64,000 bases of DNA from Cephalotus follicularis (lineage: Eukaryota; Streptophyta; Magnoliopsida; Oxalidales; Cephalotaceae), in NCBI GenBank assembly GCA_001972305.1, contig BDDD01000028.1:163545-227544 (forward strand), in the 5' to 3' direction. This document shows positions 46,969 through 57,472 of the stretch, one piece after another. A model generated the notes under the pieces. It was not told where the DNA came from and made no database searches. It was given only the letters and a program-made list of their open reading frames with translations. Position 1 is the first letter of the stretch; each line of letters begins with the position of its first letter. Position numbers and translations under genes: made by a program.

Positions 46969-46976
46969 TATAAATA
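46969..46976 (+). promoter_or_regulatory. TATA box of solo LTR H
   Basis: TATAAATA, 92 bp after the array. Confidence 0.65.
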
Positions 46977-47512
46977 GAGGTCAAGAAACAAAAAACATAG
47001 AAGAGAAGAACACAACTCTTGATCATCTAACATCCAAGATCAAATTTGCACATTTACATCAAAGCCTTTTTTGTTTACACTTTTATATCCAACCTTTGAG
47101 AGGTTACTTGTAAACACACATTATCTTTACAACTCATTCATTGTAAAAGAGGGAAGTGAACCCTCATAAGGTGTTAGTTTGATTTACACCCGGAACCCAA
47201 AATCAAGTGTAAGGTGTTTGATTGATTTGCACCCGGAACCCAAAATCAATTGTAAGGTGGTTTGTTTGATTTGCACCCGTAAGCCGAAAATCAAAGGTGG
47301 CTAGAAGGATTCTAGTGGAAACTCAAGAGGTCTTGAGAAAGTGGACGTAGGCACGGATTTGCCGAACCACTATAAATTTTGTTTGCACTCTCTATCCCTT
47401 AACTCCTTATTTATTTGTTATTGAGTGCTTGCTTATGTTCATAGCTTAATTTGTATTTTCCGCATACAAATTGTTTTAGCTTAAGGTTGCCATACATAAA
47501 CGTTTACCAACA

Positions 47513-47517
47513 CAATT
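47513..47517. repeat. target-site duplication of solo LTR H, right copy
   Basis: CAATT. Confidence 0.9.
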
Positions 47518-48688
47518 ATCCTAAGGAAATTGTGAATGTCAGGGAAGAGCTCGAGCGTAGTATACAATGCGTTGGTGGGAAAGCAAGCTTGGGGACAAAA
47601 AGCTTAGTGCTTATCGATACTTTATAACATGTCAAAGTAAAAAGGTAAAGCGTACAAAGAAGAGGTGCCAAAACACTCTATTTTCATTAATCAATAAAAA
47701 GGTTCCATTACAAAAGAAAAGAAATATACAAGGCAAAACAAAAATCTATCCTAGTTCTCGTCCCCGGAAGGGATGTCATGCATGACCGGGGCAGGAGGGG
47801 GATCGTCAGGAGTGGGGTCCGTAGGCAAAGGCAGAGGATCATTATCCAGAGGATCAGCAACACGATCTTTGGCAGAGGCATCAACAAAGGGATCCTTGGC
47901 AAGGACAGTAGAGAGGAGTTCCACATCCCTGGGCTCAGCATCAAGCTCCTCGGCACCGCCAACAAACGTAACCATGTCGCGTCCCTCAGGTGTCCACTCA
48001 AGATCCCAAGCCAGATCCTGACCCTTTTCAGAGGCCCAAAGAGCCTCTTCCTCAGCTTCGTAAACCCCCTCAGGAAGGAAGTCAAAATCGGCCGCCGAAG
48101 GACCACAGATGAGGGAGCTCAACGGGAGCTCCGAGAGAAGCTCGACCATGTTTCGGCAGGTGTAGAACCCTCGACGGAAATGGGCCAAAGATTTTTTGAA
48201 GACTTCCCTGGCGAAATCCTCCAAAGCTCTGTACCTGTCCACGGCCTGTTCCATTTCACCACGGAACTCAAAGATGTCTTGAAGTTCAGGACAACCCTCT
48301 CAGCCTCAGCTCTGGCTCGAGCTTCCCTAAGCTCTCGAAACTCTGATGACATCTTGAAGTCTCGGACAACCTTCTCAACCACAGCCTTGGCCTGAGGTTC
48401 CGCAAGCTCTCAGGATGCCTTCGGTTTCTGACCAAGAACCTCCGCCTAGACTTCGAACTCAACGTTTTGAGGCATGGTAGCAATTTTGAGCCCCCTCTCC
48501 CTACTTGCTTCCTCAAGAGAATCCCTCTTCTCAGCAAAAATGGCCTCCTGGGCCCCAAGAACTTCCTCTAGTTGAGCCTTAGTCGCATCCAGCGAACTCT
48601 TGAGCTCTGCGTTCTGAGCCCCGATATTTTCATTCAAACCGACGTCCTCCTCAGCCTTCTCCCTCATAAGGTGGGCATCGACCATATG

Positions 48689-48764
48689 CTGAAAGAAAAA
48701 CAGAAGGTTCAGAGAAGAAATAAAAAATGTCAGCAAAGGGTAAAGTGAGGCAAAGAATGCTTAC
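48689..48764 (-). other. predicted 76-bp intron in the antisense gene
   Basis: On the minus strand the donor reads CAGGGTAAGC and the acceptor TTTCTTTCAG. Joining them links N-N-L-F-Q-C-G-F to H-M-V-D-A-H in phase. Confidence 0.6.
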
Positions 48765-49555
48765 CCTGAAACCACACTGGAAGAGGTTATTCCAGGTTTG
48801 GTCGATGGTCCATTTCTTTCACACAGCTAGCTCGTGGGGGAATATGCCCATCTTGCCCATCTCAAAGGCAACCCCTGGTGTCTTTAAGCAAACACCCGAC
48901 CTACCGAGCCCCCTGAGAATCTCCCTCACCTTCTCTAGCTCTTCGGCAGGATAAGGTTGGTCAGGATCATAAAGGAGCTCATCATTTTCTCCGGTCTGGG
49001 ACCCCCCCTCCCCCCTTCCATCCTTGGCAGCTTTGAAGGGTGAGCGAGATCAACCTCAGCATGCCTCTTGCCCAGTGATACATGAGCCCTGGTCTCAGCA
49101 ACCTCTGCCGCCCTGGCTTTAGCAACCCTCGCCTCTTCAGCTTCGGCCTCAGCAGCCCTTTCTTCAGCGGCCCTAGCCTTAGCCGCCCTGGCTTCGGTAG
49201 CCTCCGCGGCCCTGGCCTCCTCAGCCTCTTTAGCCCTAGCCTCAGCGGCCTCCCTGGCTCTGGCCTCCCAAGCTCTGGCCACCATGGCCTAGTTTTCTCT
49301 TGCCTCCTCGGCACCGGCAGTACTAGTCCTGTTGGCCCCATCCCTGGCTTACTCAGACAGGGCCTGGGGTAGCTCGTGAAGTCTCAACTAGGTCGTGGCA
49401 CGTCTGGCTACCCTTCTCTCTGCCATGGACCTGTACTTGTCCAGGGCTTTTTGCCTTTTCAGAGCCTCCGTTTCTGTTTCCTTGGGATCAGCAGCCCGGG
49501 CGTGGTCACGGCCATCCCTCAAAAGGTCCATTGTTGAGTCCTGAGACGCCATTTC

Positions 49556-49643
49556 CTCAAAGAATTACAAGAGAAGGGTTAGAAGTTTGTCAAAAAATAG
49601 ATAGCAAAAGTAAAGAACCAAAATCCAAGGGGAAGCATTTTAC
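49556..49643 (-). other. predicted 88-bp intron in the antisense gene
   Basis: Donor CTGTAAAA and acceptor TCTTTGAG on the minus strand. Joining gives an open frame into E-M-A-S-Q-D-S-T. The donor context is weaker than in the other intron. Confidence 0.45.
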
Positions 49644-50609
49644 AGCTCTCTCCTTGGAAATTGTTTGAAGATTCAGGTTCGCGTCGGTCCTTCCGGCCCT
49701 TCTTCTTCCTAATTCCCATGGGGATCTCCCCAGTCGGACCTGGACTACCCCTGCGGCCTAGGGGCATGCTGAGCCCATTGCCCCGCAGGCGGACCTCAGA
49801 GACCATGTCCAACACTTCCTCGGGAGTAAGCGCCAGAAGTTTATCAAGGTCAACCATTTCCTCCCTAGTCAAAAACACCCTTTTGGCTACGGGCCACGGT
49901 GTCCAAAGAGTCACTCCAGGGGCTTCGCGTGAAGCCGGGAAGGTTCTTGACCATGAAGTATTTCTCCCTCCATCTCTTGACCGTCCTGGTGTTCTCCACT
50001 AGTAATCTGTGGTGACCCGCACGGGACTTGAAGTAGAAGCCACGATTTTTTGGGGAGGAAGTTATGGTGTGGAATTCTTTGAACAGCCCCACAGTGGCTG
50101 TCACCCTCGCCTCGAGGCATCTAACTAGGAACCCAATGATAAATCCCCAGGATTGGGCCTGGAGCATACTGGGATGAACCCAGTAGTTCCTGAGGATCGT
50201 GAGGGCGAAGGGAGCTAGGGGAAGTCTCAGCCCGTGCACCAGGACCTCTTGAAATACCACAAAGTAACCTGGCCTACTCTCTGTGGCCGCCCTGGGGTTG
50301 GAGGGGATCTCTATGTCCAAGCTGCCGAGGATAGAGAATTCCCTAACTAACTCCCCCAGTCTATTTAGACCCAACGAAGACTCTTCAAATTGAGCCCTAA
50401 AGGTTCGAACCCCGGCCTCTGTGGCCGCGACGTTGGGGTTCCCGACGGCAGAAGCCTCCATTTCCACCTCCATATCGAGGGGGCGCTCAGCAACTGTGAC
50501 CCCCGTTGATGCTCGGGCTACCGTTTCAGATATCCTAACTAGTCTTTTGGTTTGCTTTGTTCTTGGCATATTTTTAAAGAAAAAGTCAAGAGAATAAGAA
50601 AAAGTCAAA

Positions 50610-51188
50610 GATTACCTGAGAATCCTAGGCGACAGAGGAAGATAAGGAAGAGGTTGAGGTTGAAGGTTGGAAGAATAAGAGATTCAAAAAATTCTAGGGT
50701 TTCACAGAGCACGATAGCGTAAAGAGATCCTCAAATACAAGGGGGAGTATTTAAAGACCCTGGGAACGAATCCGAACCGCAGATCCCAATGACTTTCAAT
50801 GGTGGAGATCCTCCTGTCAAATCAAGAGTGGTAAATGAAGGGTTTAAGCACGGGTACTGAAGTGTCAGGCATTTTAAATTCATAAACTACGGCGCAATGA
50901 TGGTTATTAATGATGGCTATTCGTTACGGAGGCGTGGCCCAAGTGGCATACTAGTCAAGTCATGACTTGTCAGTGCACGATTTAGGCTGAAATATTGGGC
51001 CCATATAAGAATTGATTTTGACTTGTCTACAAAGACTAAAGTCCCGCTCAATGCCTCACAAGCCTACTTCTCCTCTCCCCCTAGTCAGTCCTGGGTCAAT
51101 TCTTCAATGGAGCTCTGCCCGAGTAGTAACTCTCAACTCTGCTCCTCCTTCTCTGCCAAAGCTGGAGAAGAAGGACCAAAGGGGCATA
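50610..51188 (+). other. 3' untranslated region of element C, last part
   Basis: No gene on the plus strand. It would contain the promoter of the antisense gene. A purine tract at about 51163-51184 adjoins the 3' LTR. Confidence 0.6.
51163..51184 (+). other. polypurine tract of element C
   Basis: Mostly purine stretch ending CCAAAGGGG, four bases before the LTR. Confidence 0.7.
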
Positions 51189-51735
51189 TGATATGAAAAA
51201 TTTCTATTTTAAAGCATGGCGCCACGTGCCCGCAGGAGAAGACGCCAGATGTCTTCCCAGGACCCAGGCACGTGGCCAAGCATTACGAATTCAAACTATT
51301 AGCACGCCGCTATCCTTGGGCGTTACCGGCCCATGACCAGAGACGTACACGGCACCACGTCCAAAAGGGAAAATGCCAACAAATCCGATAGAGATCAGGG
51401 AAAATGCCCGGGCTCTTCGGGCATTTTCCTTAGGGGCAACCATCAACTCCGTTTTCCATGCTCTAGAGTTACATCCGAGGCCTATAAATACTAAAACCAA
51501 CGACTTTCACCAGGTCAGCCATTTTAGCATTCAAAAGAACCCTATATTCTCTGTGCAACCACTAACTTGAGCGTCGGAGTATGCCTGGGAGAACATCCTC
51601 CTGGACCTTCAACCCTATTTGTTCCACTTGTGTAGGGAGAACCAATCAAAACACCTTGCTCGGACAAATTCCAGTGTTTTCCATTAACAAATCAAAGCCC
51701 TCCACGTTGGGTACTGTTCAGGGAAGGATTTTTGN
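51189..51735 (+). repeat. 3' LTR of element C (end missing)
   Basis: Starts TGATATGAAA, matches the 5' LTR to GATTTTTG, then stops at the ambiguous base. The expected CGTTAACA is absent. Confidence 0.88.
51483..51490 (+). promoter_or_regulatory. TATA box in C 3' LTR
   Basis: TATAAATA. Confidence 0.7.
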
Positions 51736-51736
51736 C
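51736..51736. other. ambiguous base N at an element junction
   Basis: The only N in the window. It coincides with the border between C and B. Confidence 0.95.
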
Positions 51737-52240
51737 CCACAATGCACTAAAATATAGAAATAACAATGAATGAGCAAAAAGAATATTTGAGAAACAATGC
51801 AACAAATACAAGAAAATAATAGGGGTAGGGTTTACCATATATGATCATGTTGTGTCAGAATAAAGAGGCTCATGAAGATCCATGGCCTCTTCCACTGGTG
51901 CAGCTGGAAACTTTAAAAACTTCTTCAATCATTGTCCGTTTACCTTGAAAGCTTCTTCAGTACCTGGCTTACAAATCTCAAACACACCACGTGAGAAAAC
52001 AGTTTGAACGATATAAAGACCTGAAGATTGAAAAGAAGCCCAAGCTCTCCAGTACTGATAGGCATCTTTAACAAAACTCGGCAAATAAAATCCATCAAGA
52101 AAACTGTAATTTTGTGGCTAGCCAGCCTATCCAACATTCGATCAATGACGATGCGCACCCTCCATCCTGTTTGGACCTTAGTAGGGAAAAAACTTGTTTG
52201 AGGATAATAAGGTGTGGCAATTTTGTGAGTGAAATGGGAA
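51737..52240 (-). pseudogene. collapsed pol of element B (RT and integrase scraps)
   Basis: The minus strand reads I-D-R-M-L-D-R-L-A-S-H-K (RT fingers) at about 52110-52145. In another frame, G-F-Y-L-P-S-F-V-K-D-A-Y-Q (integrase zinc region) follows at about 52050-52100. Then comes G-T-E-E-A-F-K-V-N-G-Q, the integrase C-terminal block of Athila elements, near 51935-51970, with a TGA directly after it. Catalytic RT, RNase H and the integrase core are gone, so at least two deletions joined these pieces. The last 170 bp is untranslated. Confidence 0.72.
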
Positions 52241-52923
52241 ATGATCCCATTGACTATCCAAGACAGGATAAATGATATCCACTTCAAAATCTCCTTTTGG
52301 GTAGCTTCCACATCCTTTAATTCCCTCATACACTCACTGAAGTTTCTATCAAACTCAATGTCAAAGTACGTATCAATGGTGTCCGGAATTGAATGTATCA
52401 CGTTGATTGCATCAAAGTCAGCTGGATGCTTTCCCAAACGGAAGATGTTAAAGTCCACTGACGTTTTGCCAAATCTCAACTTCATAAGACCATTTCGGTA
52501 ATTTATCAAAGCATTACTCGTAGCCAAGAATGGTCTGCCAGGAATAACTGGGATTTGATCATTGATATTACTAACTGGCTGATTATCTAAAACTACAAAG
52601 TCGACAGGAAAGAAAAGCTCACCAATCTTAATTAAAACATCCTCAATTTTTCCTCTCGACACTTTCACATGCCTATCCATTAGTTGCAAATTCATACTCG
52701 TTGGCTGAAACTCTCCTAAACCAAGGTTCTCATAAATCAACGATGAAAACAAATTCACACTTGTTTCTAAGTAGAGCAAAGCATGTTCAATTTTGGTGTT
52801 GCCGATGACACAAGAGATTGTCGGGTAGCCAGGATCTTTATACTTTGGTACCATGGGTTGGGAAAGAATAGCACTGACATTGGCTGCCAAGAAAGCCTTT
52901 TTCGGAGTCTGAAGGATCCTCTT
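52241..52923 (-). pseudogene. Athila-like B aspartic protease
   Basis: P-K-Y-K-D-P-G-Y-P-T-I-S-C, then G-E-F-Q-P-T-S-M-N-L-Q-L, F-P-V-D-F-V-V-L-D and P-G-R-P-F-L-A-T-S-N-A form the Athila-type retropepsin. The active site, usually L-D-L-G-A-S, reads L-Y-L-E-T-S, and TAC at 52771-52773 replaces the Asp codon. The enzyme is inactive. A TAA separates it from gag at 52924. Confidence 0.85.
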
Positions 52924-54746
52924 TTAAGTGCATAAGTCTTTTAGGACTTTTGTGTAAGAGGGCAACTGATCAATTGCATCCAGCAATGGAAGGTTGATTT
53001 GGACTTGTTTAAACATTTCTATGATCTTGTCCATCACTATGGCTTTCTTATTTTGCAATCTCTTTGGAAAAGAATTTTTTGGAGCATATATGCGTTCAGG
53101 TAATTCTGCCAAATTTTCCTCTTTCTCTTCCTTTTGCTCTTCCCTAGATTCCTCATGTATATTTAAATTTTCTGGTTGCACAGAGGAGTCAACTAAATGC
53201 TCATTTAAATCGCCTATATGCACAGAGGAATCTCCCAACGACTCACTTGAATTTTCTGTGTAGTCCGCATGTTGGTACTCACTTCCACTCCTCAGGGAAT
53301 AGATAGAATTAATTTGTTATGATGGCCCAGAATAGGTAGAGGAGCCATGCGGATTAGAAGTCAGAGCAGTCCTAGGATTCGGTTTGGGTTGGCTAGGCAT
53401 CTTCCCCTTCTCTCGCTCATGCAGAGCAGATGCTAGTTAAGAGATTTGCTTCTCCATATCATGTTGACTAGTCAAAACAGTGCTAATGAGAAGCTCCATG
53501 TTCTTTTCCAGAGAAGAAATCCTAGAGGCATCTGGCTGATTCAACATTCCGTGGGATTGTGGATTTTGAAATTGTTGTTGTGGGAAGGATAGTCGGACGT
53601 TATTAGAAAACTGAGGAAATCTTTGTGAGGTCTGCTGGGGCGCAGACTTGCCAGAGAAGTTCGAAGGTTGGGCAAAGAAGTTGGAAGTTTGCCCAAGGAA
53701 GTTTGAGGGTCTTTTGGGGTTATGCCCTTGACTCCAAGAGAAGTTTAGATGATTTCTCCAACCCGGATTATAAGTAATACTGTACGGGTTGTATTGATTC
53801 ATAGCGGACACATTCTTTGGAGGATAATGATTTTCAAAGTAGTTCGGGCATTCTTCCATAACATGGCTTGGTGACCAAGAACACATGGGGGTGCTCTGAT
53901 TTATGTGATTCGCTTGCTCAGGTCCCCTAATTGTCGATTCCAATCTCTTTAGGAGGATATCTAACTGTGCCTACTTAGCCACTGTCTCCTCTATAACGTA
54001 CACCTTACTCAGCATAGCTCTCTCCGTTACTTGAGTGGAATTCCACTCCCTAGTTCACCCACCCAAATCTAGCAAGAAATTCCAAGCCTCGTTTTCATCG
54101 CTATACGAGGTGAACCCATCATGACACATTGACTCGACCAATTGCTTGATATGGTAGTCGATGCATTCATAAATGATTTGGCATAAATGCCAAGTGTTTA
54201 AACCATGATGAAGACATTCTTAGAGGAGGTCTTTGAATCGTTTTATACACCTAGAGAATGGTTCATTGGGTCTTTGGCGAAACTGGATGATGTCGTTCCT
54301 AAGCTTACTAGTTTTGTGGAGAGGAAAGAATTTCTTTAAGAACGAAACAGTGAATGATCAAATGTAGAGATGGAACCATTGGAAACACTGTAGAGCCACT
54401 TCTTAGCTCCATCTTTGAGAGAAAAGTTGATAAATCGCAACTTGATAGCATCATCAAATAATTGCTGGAGTTTCATGAGGACACATACCTCCTCGAACTC
54501 GTGAAGGAAGAGATATGCATCCTCATTGGGTAATCCAAGGAAGTGCGGGAGCATGCTAATAAACTAGGATTGCAACCCAAAATTATAACCATGAGGTGCA
54601 GGAAAATGGATACAAGATGGTTGCGCTGTCCTTGCAGGATAGAATTTATTGCGCAGAGTTTGGATGGGTCGTTCGTCAGCCATTGCTGCTTGTTGTTGAT
54701 TAATCCTTTGAAGACGATTGCTTGGACCAGGTACCCAGTCAGTCAT
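52924..54746 (-). pseudogene. gag: Athila-like B gag
   Basis: Starts at about 54746 (M-T-D-W-V-P-G-P). The capsid domain (F-L-G-L-P-N-E-D-A-Y, then S-L-K-D-G-A-K-K-W-L-Y) spans about 54336-54560. A CCHC-like site is damaged (C-S-W...C-P-N-Y-F). A Gln/Asn/Ser/Phe-rich segment with N-P-G-W and F-S-W-S-Q-G lies at 53500-53800, and a Lys/Glu-rich C-terminal part leads into protease. Stops occur at 54564, 54336, 53437 and elsewhere, with a frameshift between 54300 and 53950. Confidence 0.85.
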
Positions 54747-54950
54747 AAACTAGGCAGACTACGCGTGAAACCAGAGAACACGCTAAGCATACCACTAAGG
54801 CAGAGAACACTAATTTTCATAGCAGACCAAGTTTTATTTATTTATTTTTAATTAAAGCTTATGAGAAAACCTAATTTTAACTAGTCAAAAATTGTTAAAA
54901 ATACTATGAATTGGTTGAATAAATTAAAACTAATCTAAAACTTTGTTTCC

Positions 54951-54971
54951 CCAGCAACAACGCCAAAAACT
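54951..54971 (-). other. primer-site region of element B
   Basis: The minus strand reads AGTTTTTGGCGTTGTTGCTG right after the LTR, a decayed form of the TTTGGCGCCGTTGCCGGGG text of Athila-like elements. Confidence 0.75.
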
Positions 54972-55154
54972 TGTTCATGATTTTTTAAAACAATTAAATT
55001 TATACTGCAAGTGCACGGTTGTGCAGTAACGGGTTGAATACTAAGAAATAAGTTAAATCATTTTAATCTATTCAACCCAGGCAAAATATGAAAAATTGAG
55101 GGTAATTATTGATCTATACTCCTAAACATGCAAAAATAAACTAACTGTTGAAAC

Positions 55155-55250
55155 AGGCGTCGAAAGCGTTGACGCTATGATGAAGAAGTCGATGTTTGTA
55201 ACTGAAAACTACTGAAAGCGTCGACGCTTTGATGCAAGGCGTCGATGGTT
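55155..55250. promoter_or_regulatory. AGCGTCGACGCT-type palindromes in B 5' LTR
   Basis: Counterpart of 15340-15420. Further TCGA-core copies stand at 55935-56055. Confidence 0.5.
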
Positions 55251-56821
55251 ATGCGTACTGAATCGAAACTAACAGAAATACTAGATTACAAAACAAGAAA
55301 TAAAACTGAATAAAATATGCAAGATAAAATTTGTTTTAGGGTATAGAAATTGACCATAGATTATATTGAGAACTCACTTACTTTGAAATATCAAACCTTG
55401 ATAATTAGTAGCTGCTAGGTCGATACGGAGTGTGTCTGTGATGACAGATCGTATGAGTAGTCATGCTTGGTCTATAGGAGTGTGTTCGGCATGACAAACC
55501 GTATGAGTAAACATCCATTGATTTCGTGCAAAAACCATTCATTCAGCAACTTTCTTCTTCACAGACAAAGTGTATGTGGATTTTAATCAGACATACAAAG
55601 TGTGTTTGATGTCAGAAAATTGAAGAACAAATCAAAGGTTCAAGGATTTTTATTAATGGAGTTTCATCAATACATCTAATGGCTTTGTTCTAACCCTAAA
55701 AATCTTGAAAGTTTAGTTAGAAAACATTGAAATAAAAGCTGTAAAAATTAAAGGAACAGGGCAACCACTGTAAGAGTTTGTCCGTCGTTTTTGTGGCCTC
55801 CCTTTTCCTTTTATGCTTACAATCACAAAATAGAAAACGAAATAAAATTAAACCTATTTATTCCTATTTAATGTACTAATTACAATCCGAATAAAACTCC
55901 AAAAAATTTCATATTTTGTTTCCTGGTATATCGTAGGCGTCGCCGTGTTGTCGCTGGGCATTGACGCTTTAAAGTGTGAAGGAGCACTTGAATATTAATA
56001 GTGGCAAACTTGAGGTGCTAATCGTCGACGCTAACAAGCAAAGCATCGATGCCTAGAATGTGAAAGCAGGCATGGTGTTGACACCTTTCTTGTTGCGCGT
56101 TAATGATTATAGCTTTTGTTTGAATTGAGAAACTTTTGGAATTGACGACTATATGTTCAATTTGCAGCACGTTTACATACATGATAATGGCATTGATTAA
56201 AATCATCCTAAAGCCCAGCACGTTAACGCCAATAATATTGGCGTTGGCGCCAATTGTCCAGATATGCATAACTTTGCTACTTTTCTTCGCTTCAATTTGC
56301 ACCAATTGGAATAGTATTTATGCACTTTGATCATTTTGCCTTTGTACCTAAAAATCAATAAAAATAAAATAAAGAAAACAGCTCTTGCAATATACAAGAG
56401 GGATGGGGGTGGATTGAATATTAAAGCAAATACAAACAAATAACTAAAACTTTAAATCAAAGAGTATAGGGAAAGAAAGATTCTCTATTTTTAGAGTGGT
56501 TCGACTAACTCTTGCCTACGTTCACTTTTCCCAAGGGAGCTCCTTGAGTTTCCACTAGCTCAAATTGACACCTCACAATATTGCGATTGACCTCAAGACC
56601 TTAGAAGATTCTACTCTTTCACAAGTGCTTAAAAGTGTTTACAATACAACCTCTCAGTAGGTTTGATTTGGCTTACAATGAAGAACACAAGACAGAATGT
56701 TAAAAGGTAAAGCTTTGAAGCTTTTTAAGACACTAAGAGCACTTTGAATTTTGTAGAATGTAGCTTGCTTGACTGCTTGAATTCTTTGTTTCTTGGTGTG
56801 TTCTAAAGGCCTGGATCTTCC

Positions 56822-56829
56822 TTTTTATA
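56822..56829 (-). promoter_or_regulatory. TATA box of solo LTR I
   Basis: TATAAAAA on the minus strand, about 96 bp from the array. Confidence 0.6.
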
Positions 56830-56925
56830 GCCAAAAAATCCTTGTATCCATTGCTTAAATCATGGAGGTTAAGATTTGAAAATATGATGATTTGTTGTAA
56901 ACTCTGTTATGTAGCCGTTGAACCA

Positions 56926-57472
56926 AAGCCGTCGATGTCTTTTATAAGCGTCGATATCTTCATCAGTTAACTAGTCGTTGCTAGCATCCAGAGCGTAATT
57001 TTGTGGAAAGACGTTGATGTCTATAATGGACGTTGATATCTTTTCTGGAGTTGTCGCCAGACTTTGAAGATATGAGCAACACATCGATGTCTTTGTAAAA
57101 GATCGATGTCTTTTCTGGAAAAATAGATGTTACGAAAAACACATCGATGTCTTTATTACGGGATCGATGTCTTTTAGTTGGACGTCGATATCTTCATATA
57201 ATCGGATCGATGTCTTTCTTCAGAATCAGCCTGTAACTTTAGAGCTTTAAACACATCGATGTCATTATAAACACATCAATGTCTTTGAGTTGAAACGTCG
57301 ATGTCTGTTCAGGAAAAGATCGATGCCTTTGAAGGAAATCTACCTGTAACTTTTGGTGCTAAAAATGTCGATGTCTTCTCAGAAAAGGATCGATGTCTTT
57401 CATGAAAAACCACCTGTAACTCCTTGTGCTTAAAGACGTTGATGCCTTCTTTAAATCCCGTCGATGTCTTTT
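56926..57472 (-). promoter_or_regulatory. TCGA palindrome array in solo LTR I
   Basis: About 18 units such as ACATCGATGTCTTT and GGATCGATGTCTTT. It keeps the ACCTGTAACT phrase seen between units in F. Confidence 0.78.

Larger units (their letters stand above)
46231..47512 (+). mobile_element. solo LTR H, Ty1/copia (related to F)
   Basis: 1282 bp, TGTTGGGACT to TACCAACA, between perfect CAATT duplications. The GATGATAAG start region and the downstream block with AGTGGAAACTCAAGAGG resemble the F and I LTRs in antisense. It carries an array at 46349-46876 and TATA box 46969-46976. Repeated GCACCCGGAACCCAAAATCAA units lie at 47187-47295. No coding sequence. Confidence 0.9.
47751..50569 (-). pseudogene. 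antisense accessory gene of Tat element C, with introns
   Basis: Runs opposite to gag-pol. The first exon starts M-P-R-T-K-Q-T-K-R at 50569. A middle domain (L-R-L-P-L-A-P-F, W-G-F-I-I-G-F-L, G-F-Y-F-K-S-R-A-G-H) matches the putative gypsy-type transposon protein family (PF04195-like). Next come an acidic linker, an Ala/Glu/Arg-rich helix (48990-49280), a coiled coil (48446-48688) and a C-terminal domain (47751-48254). Two introns are inferred: 49643-49556 and 48764-48689, both GT-AG. A frameshift near 49890 and stops near 49390 and 49350 break it. Tat elements are known to carry antisense genes of this kind; function unknown. Confidence 0.72.
17704..51735 (+). mobile_element. Tat-lineage Ty3/gypsy element C with antisense accessory gene
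   Basis: LTRs of 554 and 547 bp (17704-18257, 51189-51735) enclose primer site, gag, protease, RT, RNase H, archaeal-type RNase H, integrase and a long 3' region with an antisense gene. The second RNase H and the primer site GTTGGCGCCGTCTGTGGG point to the Tat lineage. D, G and H are inserted within it. Without them it is about 11.2 kb. The 3' LTR stops at an N (51736) and lacks the last eight bases seen in the 5' copy, so its right target duplication cannot be checked. Confidence 0.88.
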
